This document shows, piece by piece, positions 17,576 to 26,189 of a stretch of DNA of 32,345 bases; the stretch's first letter is position 1; each line of letters begins with the position of its first letter. This DNA comes from Candidatus Daviesbacteria bacterium (GTDB taxonomy: Bacteria > Patescibacteriota > Microgenomatia > Daviesbacterales > UBA10151), in assembly GCA_016183225.1 (NCBI GenBank), contig JACPEZ010000016.1, positions 1-32,345 on the forward strand, written 5' to 3'. Below the pieces are notes generated by a model that was not told the origin of the DNA, ran no database searches, and saw only the letters and a list, made by a program, of their open reading frames with translations. Position numbers and translations under genes: made by a program.

Positions 17576-18549
17576 AAAAAATAGCCTTAATTCTGCTGGT
17601 GGTGTTACTTTCTGCCGTTATCTTTCAAAAACCACTGGCTACCCATTTAAAAATCATCCTTTTTATCACAGAAGAATTCCCCCAGATTCCCATTAAACCC
17701 TTAGGACTTTTAACTGGTCGGCCCATCCATCAAAAAGTAGAGTTAAATTCATCCAGTGGCAAAATAGTTGGAGATTTATTCATACCCATAACTCCCTTAA
17801 ACCAAAATCCTTCTATTATCTTGGCAATGGGCATTAAAACATCCGAGAAAGATAAACCGATTCTTTTGCATTTTGGGCAGACTTTAGCCCGTCTGGGATA
17901 TATGACATTTTGGCCAAGGCTTGAAGTTTTAGATAAGGGAGAATCCTTGCCTGAAGAAGCAGAAACTTTTATAGAGGCTTTTAAATATCTTGAAGAGAGA
18001 TCAGCAAGAATATCTTTTGTAGGTTTTTCAGTTGGTTCTTCAACTGCCTTTATTGCTGCAAGTAATCCCGAGATTGCAGATAAGGTGCATTCTTTAGTAT
18101 TTTTTGGAGGATATTTTGATCTTTTTGATTATTTAATGGCTCTATCTTCAAAGATGATAGTTAATGGGGAAAAAGTCCCTTGGGAGCCTGTCCAGGACGC
18201 AATAGATCATACCGGCGGGCTCTTGGGACTTGCAGGAATTAAACTTGAGGAATTTAAGTCTGGTAATTTGGATTATGGGCAAGAATCAAAGTACCAATCA
18301 TTACTTCGTTTTTCACCAAGCCAAAAAATTAAAGATTTTAAGGGTAAAATTTTTATACTTCATGATAAATCAGATAGTTATGTGCCGTACACAGAGTCTA
18401 TAAAACTTTTTAAGGCTTTGCCTAAAAATCAGATTGCGGCCTATCACATATCCGATCTTTTTGAGCACGTTCAGCCAAACAGGCCAATAAATATTTTTGA
18501 GCTTGTCAAACTTTATGGATTTTTGTATAAAGTATTAAGTTCTCTTTAA
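17572..18549 (+). CDS. Alpha/beta hydrolase (dienelactone hydrolase-like)
   Basis: SFVGFSVGSSTAFIAASNP, IFILHDKSDSYVPYTES, LFEHVQP. Confidence 0.7.
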   Translation: MKKIALILLVVLLSAVIFQKPLATHLKIILFITEEFPQIPIKPLGLLTGRPIHQKVELNSSSGKIVGDLFIPITPLNQNPSIILAMGIKTSEKDKPILLHFGQTLARLGYMTFWPRLEVLDKGESLPEEAETFIEAFKYLEERSARISFVGFSVGSSTAFIAASNPEIADKVHSLVFFGGYFDLFDYLMALSSKMIVNGEKVPWEPVQDAIDHTGGLLGLAGIKLEEFKSGNLDYGQESKYQSLLRFSPSQKIKDFKGKIFILHDKSDSYVPYTESIKLFKALPKNQIAAYHISDLFEHVQPNRPINIFELVKLYGFLYKVLSSL

Positions 18550-18926
18550 ACATTGACAGTTTTTCCGCCCTCGCCGGTAACAACTCCCATGGCCAAATAA
18601 TCTATGTCTTCATCCGAGAGATTTTCGAAAGTGTGAATTTCTCCCTCTTTGGCAATGACTAAATCTCCTTTTTCCAAAATGGCCTCATCCTGACCTATTT
18701 TTGCTTTGACTTTACCATTCATAATGATAAAAACTTCCATCATCTGTTCATGGTAATGGGGGGTAAAAGTTTTACTTTTGGGCAATCTGGCCCAGTTGAT
18801 CATCTGTACCCGGCCCGCAGGCAAATCATCCCTTTTTAGTAATACTTTTTTCAAAGCTCCGGGATCTTTTGGGTCTTCATGGGAAGCCGGAATAAAATTT
18901 AAGTTCTTGAAATGGACTATTTTCAT
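18546..18926 (-). CDS. Cupin domain protein
   Basis: FTPHYHEQMMEVFIIMNGKVKAKIGQDEAILEKGDLVIAKEGEIHTFEN. Confidence 0.88.
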   Translation of the reverse strand: MKIVHFKNLNFIPASHEDPKDPGALKKVLLKRDDLPAGRVQMINWARLPKSKTFTPHYHEQMMEVFIIMNGKVKAKIGQDEAILEKGDLVIAKEGEIHTFENLSDEDIDYLAMGVVTGEGGKTVNV

Positions 18927-18944
18927 AGGATATAATTATACCCT

Positions 18945-19115
18945 ATGTGTTACAACTGCGGATGCGGAGTGCCCAATGACGATATGGGCAATCCGGATAA
19001 TATTACAGAGGAGACTGTTAAAAAGGCTGCCAAAGCTTCGGGTCAAAGCGTGGAAGAAGCCAAAAAGAACATGCTGGAAGAGCTAAAAAAACAACTGGGG
19101 CAAAAAAGTCAGTAA
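18945..19115 (+). CDS. Small CxxCxC protein (56 aa)
   Basis: Own translation, absent from ORF track: MCYNCGCGVPNDDMGNPDNITEETVKKAAKASGQSVEEAKKNMLEELKKQLGQKSQ*. Promoter TTGAAA 18907-18912, 18 nt, TATAAT 18931-18936. Confidence 0.7.
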   Translation: MCYNCGCGVPNDDMGNPDNITEETVKKAAKASGQSVEEAKKNMLEELKKQLGQKSQ

Positions 19116-19160
19116 TCGGTAATTTGAATCCAAAGTAAAGCTGCTATATAATGAGCAGTC

Positions 19161-19871
19161 ATGAGAATTGATGCTCAAAAGACACTAGGTTTGGTATCTG
19201 CTTTAGCGATTGCTGCTGAGGCCTGTAGTTCTGTTCATCCTTCTGAGGCAATCACTATTCCGGAACAATGCAGGAGGATAAATACTGAAGCTTTAAGACC
19301 GCCAACCTTAAGTAGACAGTCAGTCATCACCTATCCAGGAGGGGCGATCATTAATCAAGCTGGGAGTATGGTGGATTTGTCTGTCAACATCCCCACTCTG
19401 CTACGAATTAATAACTCGCCTGATCTAGCTTTAAATTTCACTCCAGATACTCAAAATTTCACTTACTTTTTTGCGGGAAGTTTTAGACGGCCTGATGCGA
19501 GAGAACAGATCGTAGAGTTTATTAAACGAGATAGGACCTATTTGCTCTATAGATATTGTCAGGAACAGGGTGTGGCATCAGGTAGAGCGCGCTTTAGCGT
19601 AATATCCGTGGCAGATGAGTTCAAAACAGTACAGGTTGACAACCCGCGGACGTATCCGCTAACAGATCCGTTTTGGACAAGGGCATTGACGGTGCAATTT
19701 GCTTTGTCCTATGCGGCAAGAACCAAGGCAAGTACTCATGATCCGGAGCAGATCCCGACAGAGACCCCACCTCTTTCCTCTCAAGAAAGAGTAGTCCTGA
19801 TAGGATTAGGATTACCATTTTCCATTACTCGATTGAATCCAGCGCTACTGTCCCCCGTAAGATTTGATTAA
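19161..19871 (+). CDS. Hypothetical exported protein
   Basis: 236 aa, hydrophobic N-terminus MRIDAQKTLGLVSALAIAAEACSS. Promoter TTGAAT 19124-19129, 17 nt, TATAAT 19147-19152. Confidence 0.55.
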   Translation: MRIDAQKTLGLVSALAIAAEACSSVHPSEAITIPEQCRRINTEALRPPTLSRQSVITYPGGAIINQAGSMVDLSVNIPTLLRINNSPDLALNFTPDTQNFTYFFAGSFRRPDAREQIVEFIKRDRTYLLYRYCQEQGVASGRARFSVISVADEFKTVQVDNPRTYPLTDPFWTRALTVQFALSYAARTKASTHDPEQIPTETPPLSSQERVVLIGLGLPFSITRLNPALLSPVRFD

Positions 19872-19904
19872 AAAATTTATCTTCAAAATGATACAATTGA
19901 TGGA

Positions 19905-21023
19905 ATGAAAGTAGCCTTGGTTCATGATTATTTAAGGGAATATGGTGGTGCTGAAAGAGTATTGGAAGTTTTACATGAGATTTGGCCTGATGCTCCCATT
20001 TTTACTGCTTATCTCAATTTAGATGCCATGGGGGAGAATGGGAAGCGTTTTAAGGATTGGGATATAAGACCTTCCTGGTTTCAAAAATTCCCCTTTGCCA
20101 AAAGATTGCTTTCCCCATTTAGAATCTTCGGCCCTATGATGTTTGAAAGTTTTGATCTGTCAGATTACGATCTGGTCATCTCCTCTTCTTCTGCCACCCA
20201 TTTGGCCAAATCAGTTATCACCAAACCGGAAACTCTCCACATAAGCTATATCCATACGCCGCCCCGATTTTTATATGGCTATACCACTTCTTTTAATTAT
20301 AAAAAGCACTGGTGGACCAGAATTGGGGGAGAGATCATAAACCATTTTATGAGAATTTATGATTTTGAGGTCAGCCAGCGGCCGGATATTCTGGTAGCTA
20401 ATTCTAAAAATGTGCAGGCCAGAATTAAGAAATTTTATAGAAGAGATAGTATAATAATTTATCCGCCGGTTACCCTCCCTGTCATTCCGAGGAATCTCAA
20501 GACTAAAAAAAACTATTTTTTGACAGTTGGGAGATTGGTGAGGGGAAAGGGTGTGGATGTAATAGTAGAAGCGTGTACCAGATTAAATCTACCTCTAAAA
20601 ATAGTTGGTACTGGTCCCGAGTTCGACAATATCAAATATCAAATATCAAAAATCAAAAATATTGAACTATTGGGGCAGGTTAGCGACGAAGAGCTGGCCA
20701 GATTATATGCCGGAGCTAAGGCTACCATTGTGGCGAGCGAAGATGAAGATTTTGGCATTGTACCGGTGGAATCAATGGCATATGGCACTCCTGTAATTGC
20801 TCCAAAAGCGGGCGGATTTCTGGAAACAGTGATAGCAGGCCAAACCGGTGAATTTTTCAATAACAATAATGACGCGGCCGCGCAGTTAATGAAAGTTTTA
20901 CAAAATTTTGATCCTAAAAAATACAGGGCAGAGGATTGCCGGAAACAGGCCCAAAAATTTTCCAAGGAAAGATTTAAAAAAGAAATTTGGGAATTAATTG
21001 ACAAAAATTTACGAGTAAGTTAG
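19905..21023 (+). CDS. Glycosyltransferase family 4
   Basis: MKVALVHDYLREYGGAERVLEVLHEIWPDAPIFTAY, YFLTVGRLVRGKGVDVIVEAC, EDEDFGIVPVESMAYGTPVIAPKAGG. Confidence 0.93.
   Translation: MKVALVHDYLREYGGAERVLEVLHEIWPDAPIFTAYLNLDAMGENGKRFKDWDIRPSWFQKFPFAKRLLSPFRIFGPMMFESFDLSDYDLVISSSSATHLAKSVITKPETLHISYIHTPPRFLYGYTTSFNYKKHWWTRIGGEIINHFMRIYDFEVSQRPDILVANSKNVQARIKKFYRRDSIIIYPPVTLPVIPRNLKTKKNYFLTVGRLVRGKGVDVIVEACTRLNLPLKIVGTGPEFDNIKYQISKIKNIELLGQVSDEELARLYAGAKATIVASEDEDFGIVPVESMAYGTPVIAPKAGGFLETVIAGQTGEFFNNNNDAAAQLMKVLQNFDPKKYRAEDCRKQAQKFSKERFKKEIWELIDKNLRVS
20629..20656 (+). repeat. Heptamer tandem repeat in GT4 gene: ATATCAA x3 + AAATCAA
   Basis: Four 7-nt units read directly; encodes NIKYQISKI. 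Confidence 0.75.
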
Positions 21024-21032
21024 TGTAGTTTT

Positions 21033-21980
21033 ATGCTTCAAACTATTATTTCCCGCCTCCTTGCTTCTACTAAAGGCATTCTGGCTGCTGATGAATCTTC
21101 TAAAACCATCCAAAAAAGGTTTGATAAAATTGGCTTGCAATCTACCCCGGAAACAAATCTGGCCTACAGAAAAATGCTTTTTACCACTCCCGGAGTGGAG
21201 GAGTTTTTATCGGGTGTGATTTTATACGATGAAACCATCAGGCAGGAAATTGATGGTGTACCTGTCCCGCAGTATCTGGAAAAAAGAGGCATTTTGCCCG
21301 GCATTAAAGTTGATCAGGGGATAGTAGACGAGATTACTACTGGTCTTGATGGGTTAAGCGAGCGTTTAACCGAATATAGGAATCTGGGGGCAAAGTTTGC
21401 CAAATGGCGGGCAGTTATCGTTGCAAACCAGGAAGATGCTTTTATTGAGAAAAACGCTGAAAACTTGGCAAAATATGCCAGTCTCTGTCAGGAACAGGAT
21501 ATTGTGCCAATTGTAGAGCCTGAAGTGTTGATGGACGGGGATCATGATCTGCAGAAATGCCAAGAAGTAACAGCTAAAACCTTGAAAACAGTTTTTGCCA
21601 AACTGGTTGGGCAGGGAGTAGTTTTGGAAGGAGTGATCTTAAAGCCAAACATGGTCATTTCCGGAAAAGATGCTCCCAACAAAGCCAGCCCCAAAGAAAT
21701 AGCAGAGGCCACAGTCAAAACTTTTCTGGAAGTAGTGCCAACGCAAGTGCCGGGGATAGTTTTTCTCTCGGGTGGCCAGACACCTGATGAAGCCACGGAA
21801 AATCTGGCTGCCATTAATAAAATTGGCGGTCCATGGCAATTAAGTTTTTCCTATGGCCGGGCTTTGCAGGATGAAGCCCTAAAAGCATGGGCCGGGAAAG
21901 AAGAAAATGTAGAAGCAGCCCAAAAAGCCTTTTTTGACCGGTGCAAAAAAGTCTCCCTTGCCCGTCAAGGAAAACTCTAA
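21033..21980 (+). CDS. Fructose-bisphosphate aldolase, class I
   Basis: GILAADESSKTIQKRFDKIG...GVEEFLSGVILYDETIRQ...VEPEVLMDGDHDLQ...VILKPNMV...FLSGGQTPDEATENLAAIN. Confidence 0.95.
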   Translation: MLQTIISRLLASTKGILAADESSKTIQKRFDKIGLQSTPETNLAYRKMLFTTPGVEEFLSGVILYDETIRQEIDGVPVPQYLEKRGILPGIKVDQGIVDEITTGLDGLSERLTEYRNLGAKFAKWRAVIVANQEDAFIEKNAENLAKYASLCQEQDIVPIVEPEVLMDGDHDLQKCQEVTAKTLKTVFAKLVGQGVVLEGVILKPNMVISGKDAPNKASPKEIAEATVKTFLEVVPTQVPGIVFLSGGQTPDEATENLAAINKIGGPWQLSFSYGRALQDEALKAWAGKEENVEAAQKAFFDRCKKVSLARQGKL

Positions 21981-22734
21981 ATGCCAGCCATATTTTTTGC
22001 CTTTTTATCATATTTTTCTTGGGGAACAGGAGTATTTGCAGAAGCGATTGTGGCCCGAAAATTAAATTCCTACTCCCTTGTTTTTTGGAGCGCTTTTTTC
22101 AGGGACTTTAGTTTATTTTGAGGCACTCAAGCGAGCTAACCGGGCACTGGTTGGAACAATTGCTTCGTCTTTCCCCTTTGTCACAGTTATAGCATCTTTT
22201 TTATTTTTGGGAGAGCGGATTTCTCTTACCCAGTCAGGGGCAATATTGATAATTTTTGCAGGACTTATTCTTTCCATAGTAAGTTTGAAAACAATCAATA
22301 AGAAATTGGTGGTCAACAACGGGTTAATATTGGCAGGGGTAACTATGGTGAGTTGGGGATTGTACTTTGCCTTTCTGAAGATTATTGTTGCCAAAGTTGG
22401 CTGGTTTTGGCCCAATTATATCCCCTTTATATTTTTCCCAGCGGTGCTTTTTTACATGAGAGCAAGAGGGATTAAGTTGGAGAAGGTTACAAAAAATAAG
22501 GCATTCCTCATTTTAGTTATTGCAACAGTGCTTGTTCGTCTGGCAGAATTTGCCTATAGCCTGGGCATAAGTTATGGTCAGGTAGCCATTGTGGCTCCCA
22601 TTGCAGGAGCCAATCCCACCCTTTTTGTCCTTTTGTCCTTTTTAATTTTTAAAGACCCAATTACCAGACAGCAAATTGCAGGGATTATTACTACTTTAAT
22701 CGGTATTGTGCTGCTGTCTGTATTTAGTGTATAA
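21981..22734 (+). pseudogene. EamA/DMT-family transporter, disrupted by frameshift and apparent internal deletion
   Basis: Frame 1 from 21981: MPAIFFAFLSYFSWGTGVFAEAIVARKLNSYSLVFWSAFFRDFSLF*. The rest is in another frame from about 22078: ...FSGTLVYFEALKRANRALVGTIASSFPFVTVIASFLFLGERIS... Confidence 0.7.
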
Positions 22735-22741
22735 CTTTGTT

Positions 22742-23578
22742 ATGCCTGAGCTTCCTGAAGTTGAAGTCATAAAATTAAGCCTGCAGAGAAAAATTATTGG
22801 ATTAACCATTAAAAAAATCCAGATTCTTTCTCCTAAATCATTCATAGGAAATCCAAATTTAGCACAGGGACAAAAAGTACTCAAAATTGAAAGAAAAGCT
22901 AAGCTGTTATTAATTAATTTAGATAAGAATTTACTATTATTTCATCTGAAAATGACAGGACAATTAATTTTGGAAGATGGCAAAAGATTCATCGGAGGCC
23001 ATCCTACTGAAGACATGATGGGAAAAATGCCCAATAATCATACAAGGGTGATTTTTAGTTTCTCGGATGGTTCGCATTTATATTTTAATGACCAGAGAAG
23101 ATTTGGATGGGTGAAGATAATTGATAATGGAAAATTGACAATTGACAATTTAGGCCCAGAACCTCTGGAAAAAGAATTTACCTGGGAAATTCTAAAAAAT
23201 AATTTATTAAAACATAAAAGTATGCCTGTGAAAGTGGCTATTATGGACCAGAAAGTTGTTTCCGGGGTGGGTAATATTTACTCTAATGAGGCTTGTTTTA
23301 ATGCCGGAATTGATCCCAGAACAAAAATAAGTAACTTAAGTGACTTGCAATTCAAAAGACTGCACTTAGGGGTACTTAAGTCTTTAAAAGATGGGATAGC
23401 TCACGGGGGTTCAACCAGAGCCCATTTTCGCGACCCTGAAGGCCACAGAGGCTATTTTCTGGACTATGCCTATGTTTACGGCCGTGACAAACATCCCTGC
23501 AAGGTTTGCGGAACCATTATCAAAAAAATCTCCCTAGGGGGTAGGGGAACATATTTTTGCCCCCAATGCCAGAAATGA
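22742..23578 (+). CDS. mutM: Formamidopyrimidine-DNA glycosylase
   Basis: MPELPEVEVIKLSLQ, HLKMTGQL, GVGNIYSNEACFNAGIDP, C-terminal zinc finger CKVCGTIIKKISLGGRGTYFCPQCQK. Confidence 0.96.
   Translation: MPELPEVEVIKLSLQRKIIGLTIKKIQILSPKSFIGNPNLAQGQKVLKIERKAKLLLINLDKNLLLFHLKMTGQLILEDGKRFIGGHPTEDMMGKMPNNHTRVIFSFSDGSHLYFNDQRRFGWVKIIDNGKLTIDNLGPEPLEKEFTWEILKNNLLKHKSMPVKVAIMDQKVVSGVGNIYSNEACFNAGIDPRTKISNLSDLQFKRLHLGVLKSLKDGIAHGGSTRAHFRDPEGHRGYFLDYAYVYGRDKHPCKVCGTIIKKISLGGRGTYFCPQCQK
23120..23147 (+). repeat. Degenerate heptamer repeat in mutM: ATTGATA ATGGAAA ATTGACA ATTGACA
   Basis: 7-nt periodicity read directly; encodes IDNGKLTIDN. Confidence 0.55.
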
Positions 23579-23623
23579 CCTATAGCTTGACTTTGGTAAC
23601 TCTGTTTGTTATTATTATAGCCT

Positions 23624-24202
23624 ATGAATAAAGAAGAAGAAGTGGGAGTAGGCCTCGACCTTCAAGGCATTAGACAACGATTAGAAAGAGCAAGACAGCT
23701 AAGAGAGTTGATGGGGACAATACGTAATCCCATGCTTGCAGCAGTTTTTAATGTTCCTACCACAGAGGCTAAATCTGAATATTATGCAGATGAAGAATCT
23801 AAAGCTTTACTTCGACAGAAAGCTTCAAGAATAAGAGAGTGGGTTATGGTTAATGGTAGTCTTTATCAAGTTGAACCTGAAATTGAACCCTTAGATAGGA
23901 AGGCACGCTCTTTCCAAGATGACAGCTTTTCAGTAGGGGCAGATCTGCAACCGTCTAGAGGAACTTTTTATGGAGACGGCACCACAGGTGATCTACTTTC
24001 CCTAGCTGCTTTTAGTCAACCAGAGGGTATTCATTTTGATTTAACCTTAAGTTTTGAAGGAGGATATCAGATTACAATAGACTTTTCGGGGGGAATAAGA
24101 TATGAGTCAGCCATGATTGAGCTTGCCGAAATGACAGATATTGAATGTAAACTAGCTAATCATTATTTAGATCGATTTATCGAAGGCCACATGACCAATT
24201 GA
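23624..24202 (+). CDS. Hypothetical protein (cassette gene)
   Basis: 192 aa ORF; promoter TTGACT 23587-23592, 17 nt, TATTAT 23610-23615. Lies between mutM and the first displaced mutM tail. Confidence 0.5.
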   Translation: MNKEEEVGVGLDLQGIRQRLERARQLRELMGTIRNPMLAAVFNVPTTEAKSEYYADEESKALLRQKASRIREWVMVNGSLYQVEPEIEPLDRKARSFQDDSFSVGADLQPSRGTFYGDGTTGDLLSLAAFSQPEGIHFDLTLSFEGGYQITIDFSGGIRYESAMIELAEMTDIECKLANHYLDRFIEGHMTN

Positions 24203-24282
24203 AGGAACTGAAATTTCCACCTGAATTTCTATGAATTTCTACCTGGAGGGTGGAATAGCTTAGTACCTCGGGATTTTGCCTG

Positions 24283-24348
24283 GACAACCACCCCTGCAAA
24301 GTTTGCCAAGCCATCATTAAAAAAATCTCTCTTGGGGGTAGGGGAACA
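24283..24348 (+). repeat. Displaced mutM 3'-tail fragment, 5' part (zinc finger)
   Basis: Encodes DNHPCKVCQAIIKKISLGGRGT. The 33-nt segment 24316-24348 matches mutM 23519-23551 at 30/33. Confidence 0.9.
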
Positions 24349-24420
24349 AAACCACGCCTTACTACACCATAATATATTCAGGTATTGACATGTAGCGTTA
24401 AGTAGTGATAAATTATAATC

Positions 24421-25344
24421 ATGGACAACAAATTAAAGCAGTTAACCGCTAAAAAGAGAAAGCTGGATACTTATAGACCGCTACCCCCGGAGCTGGTCAA
24501 AAACCTTGATGAGTGGTTTAAGATAGAACTTACCTACACCTCAAATGCCATTGAAGGAAATACCCTGACTCGCGCAGAAACAGCTTTGGTGGTGGAAAAA
24601 GGCCTGACTGTGCAAGGGAAGAGTTTAACGGAACATTTAGAAGCGACCAATCATGCCGAGGCGTTAGACTATGTTAAAACATTAGTTAGTAAAAAAAGAC
24701 AGGATATAACAGAACAAGACATTTTAGACATACACAGACTAATTTTAAATAAAATAGAAGCGGACAATGTGGGAAGGTATCGAACACAACATGCCAGGCT
24801 GACGCAGACCGATGTAGTTTTACCCAACCCCGTTAAGGTTCCCTGGCTGATGGAAGAGTTTGTGGAATGGCTTGCAGGCGATAATCATGACCACATAGTG
24901 AAAATTGGGGCAGATGCTCACTACAAATTAGTAAGTATTCACCCTTTTTCAGACGGCAATGGCAGGACTTCCCGTCTTTTAATGAACTTAACTTTAATGC
25001 AGGAAGGTTATCCGCCTGCCATAATCCGCAAAGAGGACAGGTTAGTTTATATAAACTCTTTGGAAAAAGCCCAAAAAGGTATGGGTTTAGACAATTTCTA
25101 TGGTCTTATCTACGGCGCAGTTGACCGTTCACTGGATATTTACTTAAAGGCGCTGCAGCCGGAAGGGGAGCAGATATTTTATACTACAGATGAGGTGGCA
25201 AAGTTGTTGCGGGTAGATCCGGAAAGTGTCAGGCGGTATGTCAGGAGGGGTACATTAAGAGCAGTTAAGTTGGGCGGTAAATTTATTAGGATAGACAGAG
25301 CTGATTTAGACCGATTTATAGAGAAACTTAAGACAAAACAGTAA
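24421..25344 (+). CDS. Fic/DOC family protein with C-terminal excisionase/MerR-type HTH
   Basis: HPFSDGNGRTSR Fic motif; TSNAIEGN inhibitory-helix motif upstream; C-terminal FYTTDEVAKLLRVDPESVRRYVRRGTLRAVKLGGKFIRIDRADLDRFI. Confidence 0.93.
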   Translation: MDNKLKQLTAKKRKLDTYRPLPPELVKNLDEWFKIELTYTSNAIEGNTLTRAETALVVEKGLTVQGKSLTEHLEATNHAEALDYVKTLVSKKRQDITEQDILDIHRLILNKIEADNVGRYRTQHARLTQTDVVLPNPVKVPWLMEEFVEWLAGDNHDHIVKIGADAHYKLVSIHPFSDGNGRTSRLLMNLTLMQEGYPPAIIRKEDRLVYINSLEKAQKGMGLDNFYGLIYGAVDRSLDIYLKALQPEGEQIFYTTDEVAKLLRVDPESVRRYVRRGTLRAVKLGGKFIRIDRADLDRFIEKLKTKQ

Positions 25345-25403
25345 TTAAAAAAATCTCTCTGGGGGGCCGGGGAACATACTTTTGTCCCGCCTGCCAAAAA
25401 TAA
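25344..25403 (+). repeat. Displaced mutM 3'-tail fragment, 3' part
   Basis: Encodes IKKISLGGRGTYFCPACQK*, i.e. the MutM C-terminus. 25344-25376 matches 24316-24348 at 30/33 as a direct repeat flanking fic. Confidence 0.9.
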
Positions 25404-25439
25404 ATAGTTGATAACTCCCTAAAGTGATGTATAATGGTG

Positions 25440-25751
25440 ATGTATATGCATCAAATGTCCAGAACCCAGATTTATCTGCCTTATGAGCTTCGTCAAGCCA
25501 TTGACAAAGATCGCCGCGCAAACGGCGAGAGTCTGGCAGAGTATTTGCGCCAGGCGGCAGAGGAACATTTGAAAAGCCGGAAAAAGAAAAAGGTAGATCT
25601 TAAAAAATTGGCTGATGAGGTAATAGGTTCTTTAAAGGGTTACAGAACCAAAAAAGAAGTGCTGGAATGGGAGAGAGAAATACGAAGGGATCGCAAATTA
25701 GCAGATCAGCACTGGATTAAACGTTGGGATGAAGCTTTGAAAATACGATGA
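25440..25751 (+). CDS. vapB: RHH-type antitoxin (VapB-like)
   Basis: MSRTQIYLPYELRQAIDKDRRANGESLAEYLRQAAEEHL. Start is one of the in-frame ATGs 25440/25446/25455, given -10 TATAAT at 25430-25435. Confidence 0.75.
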   Translation: MYMHQMSRTQIYLPYELRQAIDKDRRANGESLAEYLRQAAEEHLKSRKKKKVDLKKLADEVIGSLKGYRTKKEVLEWEREIRRDRKLADQHWIKRWDEALKIR

Positions 25752-26122
25752 AATATCTGCCGGATACTAACATTTTTATTAGGGCGCTATTTGGTTTTAA
25801 AAAAGAAGAGGCATTTTTGAATAAAGCATTCTCAAAAAATGAAGTGGCTATATCAGTGGTAGTGATTGGTGAGTTTTATGCCAAGTCAGATTCTAAAGAA
25901 GCAGAGACTTTTGAGCGATTAGTTTCTGTGGCGCCTATTTTAGGTATTGACCTAATAACTGCCAGAGTTGCGGCAGATTATAGAAAGCAGTCTTTAAAAC
26001 AAAGCAGAGTTCAGTTATTGGATTGTTTTCTGGCTGCCCAAGCCAAATTGAATCATTTAATTTTAGTGACAGGCAATAAATCCGACTTTTCCATGAAAGA
26101 CATTAATGTCAAAAAGGTGTAA
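25748..26122 (+). CDS. vapC: PIN-domain toxin (VapC-like)
   Basis: MKYLPDTNIFIRALFG...QLLDCFLAAQAKLNHLILVTGNKSDF; overlaps the antitoxin by ATGA. Confidence 0.9.
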   Translation: MKYLPDTNIFIRALFGFKKEEAFLNKAFSKNEVAISVVVIGEFYAKSDSKEAETFERLVSVAPILGIDLITARVAADYRKQSLKQSRVQLLDCFLAAQAKLNHLILVTGNKSDFSMKDINVKKV

Positions 26123-26189
26123 GAACCCTCGCTGCGCTCGGAACCTTGCCTTTTGCTGACGCAAAACGTAAAATAACCTTTGGGTAATT

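Noticed and set aside
22078-22734. EamA gene as a programmed frameshift product
   Set aside because: Protein also seems to lack a segment, so a degraded gene is simpler.
26127-26166. CTCGCTGCGCTCGG and TTTTGC-TGAC-GCAAAA near the second vapC end as a cassette boundary
   Set aside because: No matching copy of an upstream gene tail found; only a short palindrome, weak on its own.
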